Positions 29,012 through 38,599 of a stretch of 64,000 nucleotides of DNA are shown piece by piece. The notes under the pieces were generated by a model that was not told the DNA's origin, ran no database searches, and saw only the letters and a list, made by a program, of their open reading frames with translations. Position numbers and translations under genes: made by a program. Origin of the DNA: Candidatus Jettenia caeni (GTDB lineage: Bacteria > Planctomycetota > Brocadiia > Brocadiales > Brocadiaceae); NCBI GenBank assembly GCA_000296795.1, contig BAFH01000003.1:868401-932400 (forward strand), written 5' to 3'. Positions within the stretch are counted from its first letter, which is position 1. Every line of letters starts with the position of its first letter.

Positions 29012-29062
29012 GCGGGTTCGAGTCCCGTGCCTCGTTTTATGCGTTAGTATTATTAGATTTAC
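29012..29062 (+). repeat. att-like direct repeat, copy 2 (partial tRNA-Asp 3' end)
   Basis: GCGGGTTCGAGTCCCGT, then GCCTCGTTTTAT and GTATTATTAGATTTAC. No tRNA 5' part is present, so this is not a functional tRNA gene. With 27019-27071 it brackets the 1.9-kb island. Confidence 0.75.
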
Positions 29063-29292
29063 CAAAGGAGGTATCTTCTTGTAAAAAGAACAACGTGTGT
29101 TCATGTTCGCCCTGATTACAGAAAAACACCCAGGTAAAAAAATATTTCTTCAACTTAACTTAAAAGAAAACCTCTCGATATTGTTTCGCATATATCTATA
29201 GCGTTTCTTATGGCTTTTTCTTGACCGTAAACTCATTTCTCAGTAGTATACAGGCCTGTATAAAACTATCGTTCCTTTGTCCTGTTTATCCT

Positions 29293-30666
29293 ATGAGAGA
29301 ACCACAATCGCTATTTTTAACAGAGGATTCGCTGGGGATCGTTACTGATCTCTATCAGCTTACGATGGCTGCCGGATATTTTGAACATGGGGTGCATGAT
29401 ATCACAACCTTTGAATTATTCGTTCGCCAATTGCCTGAGAATCGTTCCTATCTCATCACAGCAGGGATAGAACAGGCGGTCCACTACCTCACTCATATTA
29501 AATTCTCAGAGGACAACATTCAGTTCTTAAGGCGGCTACCCGCATTTAAGCACGTAAGCTATGAATTTTTTAAATATTTACAAAACTTTACCTTCAGCGG
29601 TACTGTCTATGCAATGCCTGAAGGAACCATTGCCTTTTCAGACGAACCTCTGATTCGGGTAACAGCCCCCATTATTGAGGCACAGCTTGTAGAAACATAT
29701 CTGCTTTCAATAATCAACTTCCAAACGTTAATTGCAACAAAATCATCAAGGATTGTATACGCAGCCAAAGGAAGGGAGGTAATTGATTTTGGTACACGCC
29801 GCGCCCACGGTCCTCAGGCGGGTATTCTTGCTGCCAGATCAAGTTTTATCGGTGGATGCAGTAGCACCTCGAATGTATTTGCCGCCTATACGTTGGGGAT
29901 ACCTGCGGTTGGAACCATTGCCCATTCATGGGTCATGGCCTTTGAGAATGAACTGGATTCATTTCATAAATTCTATGAGACGTTTCCTGATTATACGGTT
30001 CTGCTTATCGATACTTACGATACCTTAACCGGAGCGCAACACGCAGCTATGATTAGCAACAAAATCAAAGGAGTTCGCATCGATAGTGGTGATGTATTAA
30101 AACTCAGCAAAGAAGTACGGAAAATTTTAGATGCCAAAGGATTACAACATGTCAAAATCATCGCTAGCGGCGATTTACATGAAAACCGTATCGATGATTT
30201 ATTAAAAAATAATGCGCCTATTGACTCTTTTGGGGTAGGCACCGAAATGGTAACCTCGAAAGATGCCCCAGCACTGGGTGGTGTCTATAAATTAGTTGAA
30301 CAAGGGCATAAGGGAAAAATCATTCCGAAAATGAAACTGAGTAAAGGAAAAGTTACCTATCCGGGTAAAAAACAGGTATATCGTATTACTGATACCGTTG
30401 GTAATTTTATAAAGGATGTGATTGGACTTGAGGGTGAGAATATTGAAGGAATTCCCCTTTTAATACCTGTTATAAAGGATGGGAAACCATGCTATAATTT
30501 GCCCACAATTCATGATATTCAACGTACCGCATCAGAAAACCTTATACACTTGCCCAACCCATTCAAATATTTAACAGATGCAGAAACATATCCGGTATAT
30601 AAAAGTCACGGACTGGAGGTAAAAAAACAAGAGGCTGAAAGAATAGTAAGGGATATGAATATGTGA
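29293..30666 (+). CDS. pncB: Nicotinate phosphoribosyltransferase
   Basis: The enzyme joins nicotinate and PRPP to nicotinate mononucleotide in NAD salvage. From ATG 29293 the product has 457 residues (a TTG at 29221 would add 24 atypical residues). Family motifs: TDLYQLTMAAGYF at the N-terminus, FELFVRQLPENRSYLI, EVIDFGTRRAHGP with the catalytic-region His, GIPAVGTIAHSWVMAF, RIDSGDVLKLS and FGVGTEMVTSKDAP. It precedes nadE by 47 bp, so two NAD-synthesis steps are probably in one operon. Confidence 0.95.
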   Translation: MREPQSLFLTEDSLGIVTDLYQLTMAAGYFEHGVHDITTFELFVRQLPENRSYLITAGIEQAVHYLTHIKFSEDNIQFLRRLPAFKHVSYEFFKYLQNFTFSGTVYAMPEGTIAFSDEPLIRVTAPIIEAQLVETYLLSIINFQTLIATKSSRIVYAAKGREVIDFGTRRAHGPQAGILAARSSFIGGCSSTSNVFAAYTLGIPAVGTIAHSWVMAFENELDSFHKFYETFPDYTVLLIDTYDTLTGAQHAAMISNKIKGVRIDSGDVLKLSKEVRKILDAKGLQHVKIIASGDLHENRIDDLLKNNAPIDSFGVGTEMVTSKDAPALGGVYKLVEQGHKGKIIPKMKLSKGKVTYPGKKQVYRITDTVGNFIKDVIGLEGENIEGIPLLIPVIKDGKPCYNLPTIHDIQRTASENLIHLPNPFKYLTDAETYPVYKSHGLEVKKQEAERIVRDMNM

Positions 30667-30713
30667 TGCAAAATTTGTTTGCTAAATAGAAAACCACATA
30701 TTACATTAAAGAT

Positions 30714-32351
30714 ATGAAAATTGCGTTGGCACAGATTAATCAAACCGTAGGCGACTTTCAAAAAAATACCGAAAAAATCTGCTCATATATCAACCGCGCC
30801 AGGATTCAGGGCGCCAATCTCGTCGTTTTCCCGGAATTAGCCGTTACCGGTTATCCGCCAAAGGACCTCCTGGATATCCCTTCATTTATCGATAAAAATC
30901 TCCAGGCTTTAGATGAAATAACCCATTGTACTTATGGTATCTCTGCCATTGTAGGCTTTGTTGATAAAAACAAACAACCCTACGGTAAGCTTGTTCATAA
31001 TGCTGCGGCATTTATTCAAGATCAAAAGATTGTTTCCGTCCATCATAAATCACTCCTGCCAACCTACGATGTGTTTGATGAGTACCGTTACTTTGAACCA
31101 GCACATACTATTTTCCCTGGAGAATTTATGGGTAATGCATTAGGGATATCTATCTGCGAGGACATATGGAATGATGAGGAATTTTGGACACGTCCTTTAT
31201 ATGAAACAGATCCCATAGAAAGCCTGATCTCTCAAAAAGCTACTATCATTATCAACATCTCCTCGTCACCCTTTGCGGTAGAGAAACACGAGAAAATACG
31301 ATTGCCTATGCTTACCCATGATGCCAGAAAATATAGAGTTCCGCTTCTCTATGTAAATCAGGTTGGAGGCAATGATGAGCTTGTCTTTGATGGAAATAGC
31401 TCCGCAATAAATGCCGAAGGCAAGCTTATTGCGCAGGCAGCCGCTTTTGAAGAAGACTTGATGGTTATCGACATTGAAAATCCGGTGCAACTGCAGGCCA
31501 AAGCTTATACCCCTATCGAAACTGTTCATAAGGCTTTGATTGTAGGACTTCGGGATTATGCAGCAAAATGTGGTTTTAGGAACGTAGTTATTGGTCTTAG
31601 CGGAGGTATTGATTCCGCTGTTACCGCTGCATTAGCTGTCGAATCGTTGGGGAGTGACAATGTTATTGGAGTACTCATGCCGTCTCAGTTCTCATCACAG
31701 AGTAGCATCGAAGATGCGGTAAAACTCTCCCGAAACCTCTTGATTCCTTACAAGATCATACCGATCGAAGGAATATTTGAAACGTATCAGAATGTCCTGA
31801 AACCGGAATTCGAAGGGATGTCCTTTGATATTACCGAAGAAAACCTGCAGGCGCGCATCCGCGGTAATATCATTATGGCGCTTTCCAACAAATATGGATA
31901 CCTTGTTTTGACAACCGGAAACAAATCGGAATTGGCTGTAGGTTATTGCACCTTATATGGGGATATGAGTGGCGGACTGGCGTTACTATCCGATGTGCCA
32001 AAAACAATGGTATATGAACTAGCCAGGTATATAAATCGGGAGAAAGAAATTATTCCACAAAATAGTATGAGCAAAGCCCCTTCGGCAGAATTAAAACCGA
32101 ATCAATTCGATCAGGACACCTTGCCATCTTACGACATCTTGGATACTATCTTAAAGGCGTACATAGAAGATACGAAGTGCATTGCTGAAATTATTCAAAT
32201 GGGATTTGATGAAAAAATCGTGCATGACATTATCAGGAAGGTAAACAGAAATGAATACAAGAGGCGACAAGCAGCTCCGGGTATAAAAGTAACTTCTAAG
32301 GCATTTGGATCGGGAAGGCGTATGCCGATTGCCCATAAATTTGTCTCCTAA
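30714..32351 (+). CDS. nadE: Glutamine-dependent NAD+ synthetase
   Basis: It amidates nicotinate adenine dinucleotide to NAD+, taking ammonia from glutamine. The 545-residue protein has the two-domain form. The N-terminal nitrilase-type glutaminase shows the E41 (VFPELAVTGYPP), K112 (HHKSLLPTYD) and C148 (ISICEDIW) triad. The C-terminal synthetase has the PP-loop SGGIDSA at 296-302 and TTGNKSELAVGYCTLYGDM. It follows pncB. Confidence 0.97.
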   Translation: MKIALAQINQTVGDFQKNTEKICSYINRARIQGANLVVFPELAVTGYPPKDLLDIPSFIDKNLQALDEITHCTYGISAIVGFVDKNKQPYGKLVHNAAAFIQDQKIVSVHHKSLLPTYDVFDEYRYFEPAHTIFPGEFMGNALGISICEDIWNDEEFWTRPLYETDPIESLISQKATIIINISSSPFAVEKHEKIRLPMLTHDARKYRVPLLYVNQVGGNDELVFDGNSSAINAEGKLIAQAAAFEEDLMVIDIENPVQLQAKAYTPIETVHKALIVGLRDYAAKCGFRNVVIGLSGGIDSAVTAALAVESLGSDNVIGVLMPSQFSSQSSIEDAVKLSRNLLIPYKIIPIEGIFETYQNVLKPEFEGMSFDITEENLQARIRGNIIMALSNKYGYLVLTTGNKSELAVGYCTLYGDMSGGLALLSDVPKTMVYELARYINREKEIIPQNSMSKAPSAELKPNQFDQDTLPSYDILDTILKAYIEDTKCIAEIIQMGFDEKIVHDIIRKVNRNEYKRRQAAPGIKVTSKAFGSGRRMPIAHKFVS

Positions 32352-32406
32352 ATCTACGAATTTTTAGTACTTTGCGCTCTCAGCGCCTTTGTGGTAAATT
32401 TTCAAG

Positions 32407-33222
32407 ATGAAAAACTCAAAAGTAAAATTGCCCATTGGAGTCTTCGATTCAGGTATCGGTGGAATATCTGTCCTGGCCGAAATACTAAAGCTACTATCCC
32501 ATGAAGAATTTATTTACTTTGCCGATACGCTTCATTCTCCCTATGGGATCAAGCCGGAAAATATTGTTCAATCTTTATCGATAAAGGCTGCTGAGTTTCT
32601 ATCCCTCCTCGGTATTAAATCCCTGGTCATTGCATGTAACACAGCCACAAGCGCCGCAATTAGCAATATCCGAAAAATGCATACATTTCCTGTAATTGGA
32701 ATGGAGCCTGCGGTGAAACTCGCTGTAGATCTGAAGCCGAAAGGTAAGATTATTGTTATGGCAACACCTCTCACGCTAAAGAGTAAAAAATTTAATGAAT
32801 TGATATCTCATTATACACATCTTGCAGAAATTATTCTGATGCCTTGCGCAGGACTGGTAGAAATTATTGAGCAGGATTATTCTGATAGAAGGAAGATTGA
32901 AAATTATCTCGCAAGCCTGTTTTCATCAAGAGAAAAAAAGGATATTTCGGTTGTTGTCCTCGGTTGTACTCACTATATTCTGATAAAAGAGGAAATTATG
33001 AAAATATTAGGAGGTGAAATTCATGTTATAGACGGAAATTATGGAACAGCAAAACAGTTAAGGACCGTTCTCCAAAATGAGTGCCTGCTTAACAATACCG
33101 TTATAGAAAAACCTTGCCTCCCTTTAAAAGCACAGGTGAAGTTTTATATCTCTGGGAATGGAAACGGAGTGGAAGCAAGGTGTAAACAATTATTGCAACA
33201 GGAAGGAATTATCTGTGAATAA
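32407..33222 (+). CDS. murI: Glutamate racemase
   Basis: It makes D-glutamate for peptidoglycan. The 271-residue protein carries FDSGIGG with D14, the two catalytic cysteines C77 (IACNTATS) and C187 (LGCTHY), and PAVKLA. It lies 55 bp after nadE and 32 bp before rubrerythrin. The presence of murI is of interest if the host is a planctomycete, where peptidoglycan synthesis was long disputed. Confidence 0.95.
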   Translation: MKNSKVKLPIGVFDSGIGGISVLAEILKLLSHEEFIYFADTLHSPYGIKPENIVQSLSIKAAEFLSLLGIKSLVIACNTATSAAISNIRKMHTFPVIGMEPAVKLAVDLKPKGKIIVMATPLTLKSKKFNELISHYTHLAEIILMPCAGLVEIIEQDYSDRRKIENYLASLFSSREKKDISVVVLGCTHYILIKEEIMKILGGEIHVIDGNYGTAKQLRTVLQNECLLNNTVIEKPCLPLKAQVKFYISGNGNGVEARCKQLLQQEGIICE

Positions 33223-33254
33223 AAATTTTTTATTGGAGTAAAGGAGAAAATCAC

Positions 33255-33746
33255 ATGTCAACAATAGATAATTTAAAAAATGCTTTTGCAGGTGAATCAC
33301 AGGCCAACAGAAAATACTTAGCTTTTGCAAAAAAAGCGGATGCAGAGGGTTTCAAACAAGTAGCAAAGCTCTTTCGTGCAGCAGCCGAGGCTGAAACAGT
33401 ACACGCCCATAATCATCTGCGGGTGCTTGGGGGTATCCGCAGCACAAAGGAAAATATCCAGGAGGCAATTGGGGGAGAAACGCATGAGTTTACAACTATG
33501 TATCCCCAGATGATTGAAGAGGCAAAAAAAGAAGGAAATAAACAAGCCTTACAGAGTTTTGAATTTGCCAACAAGGTAGAAAAAATCCATGCAGATCTTT
33601 ATCAAAAAGCCTTAAATAATTTGGGCAAGAATGAGACTGTAGATTACTATGTCTGTCAGGTCTGTGGCGATACGGTTGAAAAGGATGCGCCGGATAAATG
33701 CCGTATCTGTGGCGCGCCTAAGGATAAATTTACAAAAATCGGTTAA
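33255..33746 (+). CDS. rbr: Rubrerythrin
   Basis: The protein reduces peroxide in anaerobes. The 163 residues form a ferritin-like diiron four-helix domain (LKNAFAGESQANRKYLAFA, AAAEAETVHAHNHL, with Glu and ExxH ligands) and a C-terminal rubredoxin-like FeS4 site (YVCQVCGD and CRICGAPKDKF). A strong AAAGGAG site precedes the ATG. It suggests an anaerobic or microaerophilic host. Confidence 0.96.
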   Translation: MSTIDNLKNAFAGESQANRKYLAFAKKADAEGFKQVAKLFRAAAEAETVHAHNHLRVLGGIRSTKENIQEAIGGETHEFTTMYPQMIEEAKKEGNKQALQSFEFANKVEKIHADLYQKALNNLGKNETVDYYVCQVCGDTVEKDAPDKCRICGAPKDKFTKIG

Positions 33747-34169
33747 ATTACTTTACCTTATTTTAAGTATTATTCAAACATCAGAAATGAATTTCTTTCC
33801 ATAGCCGTAGGGCGAAGATACTCTTCGCCCTACAAATATTCTGTAAACAAAAACCTTCCATGTTATGTAGTAAAGATGAATAATTTTTCATATCCAAAAT
33901 CGAATAAAGCATGCTATAATGCTTTATCTCTTTCCTCAATTAAACGTTTAGGAAGCTCAAATAGTAACCGCTTGCTGTGATTGTTTTTCTCCGGACTCTG
34001 TCTGTTTCCCTCTCTTTCCGCCCGTTCCCAAATACTTCCCTATATTCATGAGGACATGGTTTGGAAATAAGCAGGTAAAGCATAGCAAGGTTTGGAAACA
34101 AGCAGAGAAGATTGTACACAAAAGGAATTCCCGTTGTTATTATGCCTATCCGAATATAATAGGAGGCTT
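33747..34169. other. Convergent intergenic region between rubrerythrin and the DedA gene
   Basis: It contains the perfect hairpin GTAGGGCGAAGA-TAC-TCTTCGCCCTAC at 33807-33833, a member of the GTAGGGCGA repeat family that could terminate both flanking genes. Nothing else is recognisable. Confidence 0.6.
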
Positions 34170-34829
34170 TTAATTATTTGCTATTTCCTCCTTCTTTGCC
34201 TGACGATGTCTCAAATATTCAAGAACCGCAGGTATCAGTGAAACAACGATAAGTGCAATAATCATAAGACTGAAATGCTGTTTAATAAAATGTATATTGC
34301 CAAGAAAATAACCTGCATAAATAAACACAGGCACCCAAAAAACAGCCCCCAGGATGTTGTAGAGGGCAAAACGGAGATATGACATACGCCCAATACCTGC
34401 AATGAAGGGTGCGAAGGTACGAATAATAGGTATAAATCGGGCAATAACAATTGTTTTACCGCCGTGCTTTTCAAAGAATCGGTAGGTTCGTTCAAGATAT
34501 TCAGGGTTAAAAAACAGAGATTTCTGTTTTTTAAATATTTTAGGGCCGATATAGTAACCAATCCAGTAGTTTACCGTATCGCCAAGGATCGCTGCAACAG
34601 CCAAAATCGCAATAAGCGCATATACATGCAAAGCCCCTGTAGCGGCAATTGCACCAGCAGCAAACAAGAGAGAATCTCCGGGTAAAAAGGGTGTAGCAAC
34701 AAATCCAGTTTCTGCAAATACAATCAAAAACAAGAGTACATGCACCCAAATGCCGTACGTAGTAACTAATTCATATAAGTGCTTATCTAAATGTAAAACG
34801 AAATGTATGAGATATTCTAACCACTCCAT
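34170..34829 (-). CDS. DedA-family (SNARE-associated/VTT) membrane protein
   Basis: The 219-residue inner-membrane protein has about five to six hydrophobic segments and the DedA signature ETGFVATPFLPGDSLLFAAG, then GDTVNYWIGYYIG, the FFEKHGGKTIVIARFIPIIRTFAPFIAG amphipathic re-entrant region and a basic tail. DedA proteins act in lipid (undecaprenyl phosphate) flipping or membrane homeostasis. A AGGAAG site precedes the ATG. It lies 77 bp after the permease on the same strand. Confidence 0.93.
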   Translation of the reverse strand: MEWLEYLIHFVLHLDKHLYELVTTYGIWVHVLLFLIVFAETGFVATPFLPGDSLLFAAGAIAATGALHVYALIAILAVAAILGDTVNYWIGYYIGPKIFKKQKSLFFNPEYLERTYRFFEKHGGKTIVIARFIPIIRTFAPFIAGIGRMSYLRFALYNILGAVFWVPVFIYAGYFLGNIHFIKQHFSLMIIALIVVSLIPAVLEYLRHRQAKKEEIANN

Positions 34830-34905
34830 TACACTCTTCCTTTCATTGAAATTAAGGCGATAGATTCTTTTAAAAAATGATTGAGAAAAGGAGAAAATAA
34901 GGGAA

Positions 34906-36240
34906 TTAAAGTTTTATGATATAATATCGTAACCAAATATAAACATTTGACAAAACAATCATTTCAATCGTCAGGGGTATTGCATAGATAAGGTATCTTT
35001 TGAATGATATAGGATAGCCTGCCCTTTCTGCAAGACTCAGGGTAACAATATTCGCAGAAGCGCCGATAGGCGTTGCATTCCCTCCAAGGCAAGTTCCAAG
35101 CGCTAAAGACCACCATATGGGCATCAGTGTCGGATGTTGGACGACGGATGTAAAATCTAACTCTTTCGGTACTATTGAATGTGCCATATCAGTAACAAGG
35201 GGAATTATGCTGGCGATTAAAATGGTATTTTCAACAATGGTTGAGGCAAGAGCAGAAAACCATAAGATTACCATTGCAACAGGAAACATGCTTTCTGCAT
35301 CTGGTTTTATGAATGAGACCATACCATCTGAAAGCTTAGAAATCAGTCCAACTTTAATAACACCACCCACAACAATAAAAAGACCGATAAAGTATAAAAG
35401 GGTTGACCATTCTAATTCTCTTAAGATATTATGTGGTTTTTCCTTTGATATAATAAGCAAAAAGGCGGCTCCTAAAATAGCAATGGTTGCAGGTTCAAGA
35501 TGAAGTTTATCATGAAAAATAAACCCCGGAATGACCAACCCTAATATACAGAGAGACTTTATTAACAAGCTGCGATCTTTAATCATCTTATATTCATTTA
35601 TAGCTAATATCTTTTGTCTTGCCTCTTCTTTGACCTGAAGTCTCTTGCCAAAGAGGAGTTTTAAAGTCAGCAAAAAGAAGAAAAACACAAAGAGAATTGC
35701 AGGTGTTAAATTATAGATAAAGTCCATAAAGGTTAATTGTATTTTGCTGGCTATCAGAATATTGGGTGGGCCACCAATAAGTGTGGCTGTACCACCAAGA
35801 CTAGAGGCCATAATCTCTGATAAGAGAAACGGGAAAGGATCCAATTCCAGCTCATCTGCAATAAATAAGGAAACGGGGACAAGAATCAGAACAGTGGTTA
35901 GATTATTAAGAAAAGTAGAAAAAAGCGCCGTAATACTGGTGAAAAGGATAAGAATCCATAAGGGCCTTCCTTTGGCAAGTTTTGCAGATTTTATTGCCAG
36001 AAATTGAAATACACCTGTTTTACTCAGGATATTAACAATAATCATCATGCTGATAAGGAGAAATACAACGTTATAATCAATAGCGTATTTTTCTTCATAG
36101 AAGGCCTCACGTTGTGTAATTATTCTGAGCGCCATCATCAGACCAGCTCCAACTAATGCAACCTTTGTTTTATCGAGCTTTTCAGAGATAATGAATCCGT
36201 AAGATACGATAAAAATACCGGTAGCAATCCAAAAAAACAT
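34906..36240 (-). CDS. ArsB/NhaD-like (SLC13 / ion transporter superfamily) permease
   Basis: Start ATG 36240 is preferred because AAGGAA lies just upstream. The product has about 444 residues with 11-12 membrane segments. Two halves carry the family repeats: FLNNLTTVLILVPVSL with SLGGTATLIGGPPNILIAS, and VENTILIASIIPLV with LGTCLGGNATPIGASANIV. This GG-T/A-IG-PN pattern marks the ArsB/NhaD/P-permease type. Substrate (anion, citrate, Na+/H+) cannot be read. The CBS-domain gene ends 25 bp upstream, so the CBS protein may regulate it. Confidence 0.88.
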   Translation of the reverse strand: MFFWIATGIFIVSYGFIISEKLDKTKVALVGAGLMMALRIITQREAFYEEKYAIDYNVVFLLISMMIIVNILSKTGVFQFLAIKSAKLAKGRPLWILILFTSITALFSTFLNNLTTVLILVPVSLFIADELELDPFPFLLSEIMASSLGGTATLIGGPPNILIASKIQLTFMDFIYNLTPAILFVFFFFLLTLKLLFGKRLQVKEEARQKILAINEYKMIKDRSLLIKSLCILGLVIPGFIFHDKLHLEPATIAILGAAFLLIISKEKPHNILRELEWSTLLYFIGLFIVVGGVIKVGLISKLSDGMVSFIKPDAESMFPVAMVILWFSALASTIVENTILIASIIPLVTDMAHSIVPKELDFTSVVQHPTLMPIWWSLALGTCLGGNATPIGASANIVTLSLAERAGYPISFKRYLIYAIPLTIEMIVLSNVYIWLRYYIIKL

Positions 36241-36265
36241 AGGGAATTCCTTATAGAGAGGTGGG

Positions 36266-36778
36266 CTATACTGACCCTTTTGCAAGGATATTCATAATAT
36301 GCCTTATCAAATTTATAAGATGCACGATTCCAACAACTTTACTATCTCTTACTACAGGGAGGTTATGGATCTTATTAACAACCATGAGGGCGGCAGCTTT
36401 AGTTACGGTATCATCTTCATGCACCGATAAAACTGTTTTTGTCATTATCTCCGTAATAGTTAAATCTCTGTTTTCTATACATTTTTTTTCAAGATAACTC
36501 TCATCCATCGCAGAGATAAGAAATTCATCAAAAGTTATATACTTGGGAATAAGTACCTTTATAATATCTGCTTCTGTTATGATCCCTGCGAGTCTATCTT
36601 CCTTATCAACTACAAAGATAACACGATATTTGACCTCATTCAGCATTCTGATAAGATACTCAAAGGTATCTGAGGTTCGAATAAGATTTGGAGATGCATC
36701 CATAATATCTTTTACTCTCATAACCTTATATTCCTCATGTTTGATACGGTAATTATCTTTAATAACAATCTGAGTCAT
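36266..36778 (-). CDS. CBS-domain pair protein
   Basis: From ATG 36778 (AAGG about 13 nt upstream) the product has about 170 residues made of two CBS domains: VKDIMDASPNLIRTSDTFEY with GIITEADIIK, and ITEIMTKTVLSVHEDDTV with LPVVRDSKVVGIVHLINLI. Such stand-alone pairs bind adenosyl ligands and regulate enzymes or transporters. It is transcribed just before the permease gene. Confidence 0.88.
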   Translation of the reverse strand: MTQIVIKDNYRIKHEEYKVMRVKDIMDASPNLIRTSDTFEYLIRMLNEVKYRVIFVVDKEDRLAGIITEADIIKVLIPKYITFDEFLISAMDESYLEKKCIENRDLTITEIMTKTVLSVHEDDTVTKAAALMVVNKIHNLPVVRDSKVVGIVHLINLIRHIMNILAKGSV

Positions 36779-37039
36779 TATAATAAAATGCCTTATAGGT
36801 GTCAATATAAAGGGAGTTAATGGTGATAGACGGGGAAAATTTATCACTTTTTTAATTATCAATAATTAAGGCACATCTCTATGATAACAAATCTCTTGCC
36901 AGCTATACGAGATGCTTTTAACAACGTATTATTTGTCTGTAAGAGGCTTACAGCATACACATAGATTCTCATTGACAATAAAATTAGTATACGGTACACT
37001 TTAGAAGCTATTTGGGAATTTATTAACTTGCGCAAAGAT

Positions 37040-38581
37040 ATGTCCTTTAAGTCCTTTAAATCCCGTACAGAATTTTTCAGCAAAAACCTTTTTTATTTTC
37101 TTATTGCTGCATCCCTGGCTATCCACGCTCTCATAATCCTCTTATCGCCACAGACACATCGGATTCTCAATCTTAGCTCACTTCGGGAAAGCTTTATCCG
37201 TGAACCGAGCGAGTATACAGTTACTTTGGAAGTAGAGAGTGCGGATACTGAAACAGGACAGACATCGGATACAAAACAAAAGGAAGTTGAAAAGGAACAG
37301 GAAAAGGAGCCTGAAAAAAAGAAGTACAAAATATTCACCGATACCTCCGATAATATAGAGGATGAAGAAACAAAGGATGATACTGATAAAATTGGTGAAA
37401 AGGGATCTATAGCAAAGGATAATTTCCCTGATGATAAACAAACGATCAACAATGAGCCCCACGCTGAAGGCCACTCTGATGCGCCATTATTGGGTAAAGG
37501 TACTATTCCCTCGCCTGCAGATGCAGGACATCAGCAACCACAAGAGATTATTGCGCAGGCATTTATCCCTGGAGATAGTTCTGGTAACAAAAATTCTCCA
37601 CCGATGTATGCCAATGTGCCGAAAGGGTTGATGAAGCAACAGCATCCGTCGAAATCTTCTCAAATACCGCAGCCTAAGGTGTTATCAGAAGAAGTCAAAG
37701 AAAAAACTGCAAAGGAAGAAATAGTCAAGCTAACCGAAACACGAAAGAATGAAACAACACAGGCGGAAAATACTTTACCGATACCAAAAAGAGAACGGCT
37801 CACTATGGAGCGCAGTATCGATCAAGAAGAAGCAGAACCACTCGCCAGTCAGGAAGGTGTGCTCTTTACCGAGAAACAAAATGAGGCAAAAGAGGAATCT
37901 GAAATAGAAAAAAAATTATTACCGTCACTTCAAGAGCAGAAAAAAATACAGGAAGAAATAGAGGAAAAAGAAGAAAAGCAAGAGACGAAAGAGGATATAA
38001 AAACTGAAAAATTTGCTGAAAAACTCATCGAGACACAAGAAACAATAGATTCAGATACACCCAAACCTGATACAACGACATCAGAGATTCCTGATAGTGA
38101 GCTTCAACGAGCGCTCGAAAGAGGATTGGACGAACAGGAGAGTCCCGGTGAGTCAGAAAAACCTAAGGTTTCCTTTAATGTTCATGCAAAGAAAGAGGGA
38201 TCAAGTAATGAGCCAATACTCTTTGAGGATACCATATCGAATTCGGCAATCCCGGGCGCGCCATCTTTTAACGTCAAAAAACACGAATATGCCGATTATT
38301 TTAAGCATATCCGGGATAGAGTATCGCTGTATTGGTTCCTTGGATACGGAACTCGCGCCGAGATAAAGCTGGAGACCAAAAATGATAAACCAATCGTTAT
38401 TGAATTTAAGGTTTTACCCAATGGCTCAATCGATGATGTGAAAATCTTAGATGATGCCGGGAATTTTCCGCTTGCATCGAGACTCATATTCTCAGTCAAA
38501 AATGCGGCGCCGTTAAATCCTTTCCCATCCAATATCAAAGAGCCATCAATCGATGTAAAATTTAATTTTTATTTTTTCTAA
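37040..38581 (+). CDS. tonB: TonB-type energy transducer
   Basis: This links the inner-membrane ExbBD motor to outer-membrane receptors. About 513 residues: a single N-terminal membrane anchor (LFYFLIAASLAIHALIILL), a very long highly charged Glu/Lys/Thr-rich periplasmic spacer (about residues 65-410), and a TonB C-terminal domain (FKHIRDRVSLYWFL, VIEFKVLPNGSIDDVKIL, AAPLNPFP). It is much longer than Escherichia coli TonB (239). I prefer ATG 37040 over a TTG at 37028. exbB follows after 18 bp. Confidence 0.88.
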   Translation: MSFKSFKSRTEFFSKNLFYFLIAASLAIHALIILLSPQTHRILNLSSLRESFIREPSEYTVTLEVESADTETGQTSDTKQKEVEKEQEKEPEKKKYKIFTDTSDNIEDEETKDDTDKIGEKGSIAKDNFPDDKQTINNEPHAEGHSDAPLLGKGTIPSPADAGHQQPQEIIAQAFIPGDSSGNKNSPPMYANVPKGLMKQQHPSKSSQIPQPKVLSEEVKEKTAKEEIVKLTETRKNETTQAENTLPIPKRERLTMERSIDQEEAEPLASQEGVLFTEKQNEAKEESEIEKKLLPSLQEQKKIQEEIEEKEEKQETKEDIKTEKFAEKLIETQETIDSDTPKPDTTTSEIPDSELQRALERGLDEQESPGESEKPKVSFNVHAKKEGSSNEPILFEDTISNSAIPGAPSFNVKKHEYADYFKHIRDRVSLYWFLGYGTRAEIKLETKNDKPIVIEFKVLPNGSIDDVKILDDAGNFPLASRLIFSVKNAAPLNPFPSNIKEPSIDVKFNFYFF

Positions 38582-38599
38582 ACAGGAGGAAATACTACT

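Larger units (their letters stand above)
28578..29292. other. Intergenic stretch at the right side of the tRNA-Asp island
   Basis: No gene is seen. It holds a 28-bp palindrome (28822-28849) and the second att-like repeat (29012-29062). The 230 bp before pncB show no clear promoter to my eye. Confidence 0.55.

Noticed and set aside
29012-29043. A second tRNA-Asp gene
   Set aside because: Only the T arm and acceptor 3' strand are present; no D arm or anticodon arm precedes it, so it is a duplicated end.
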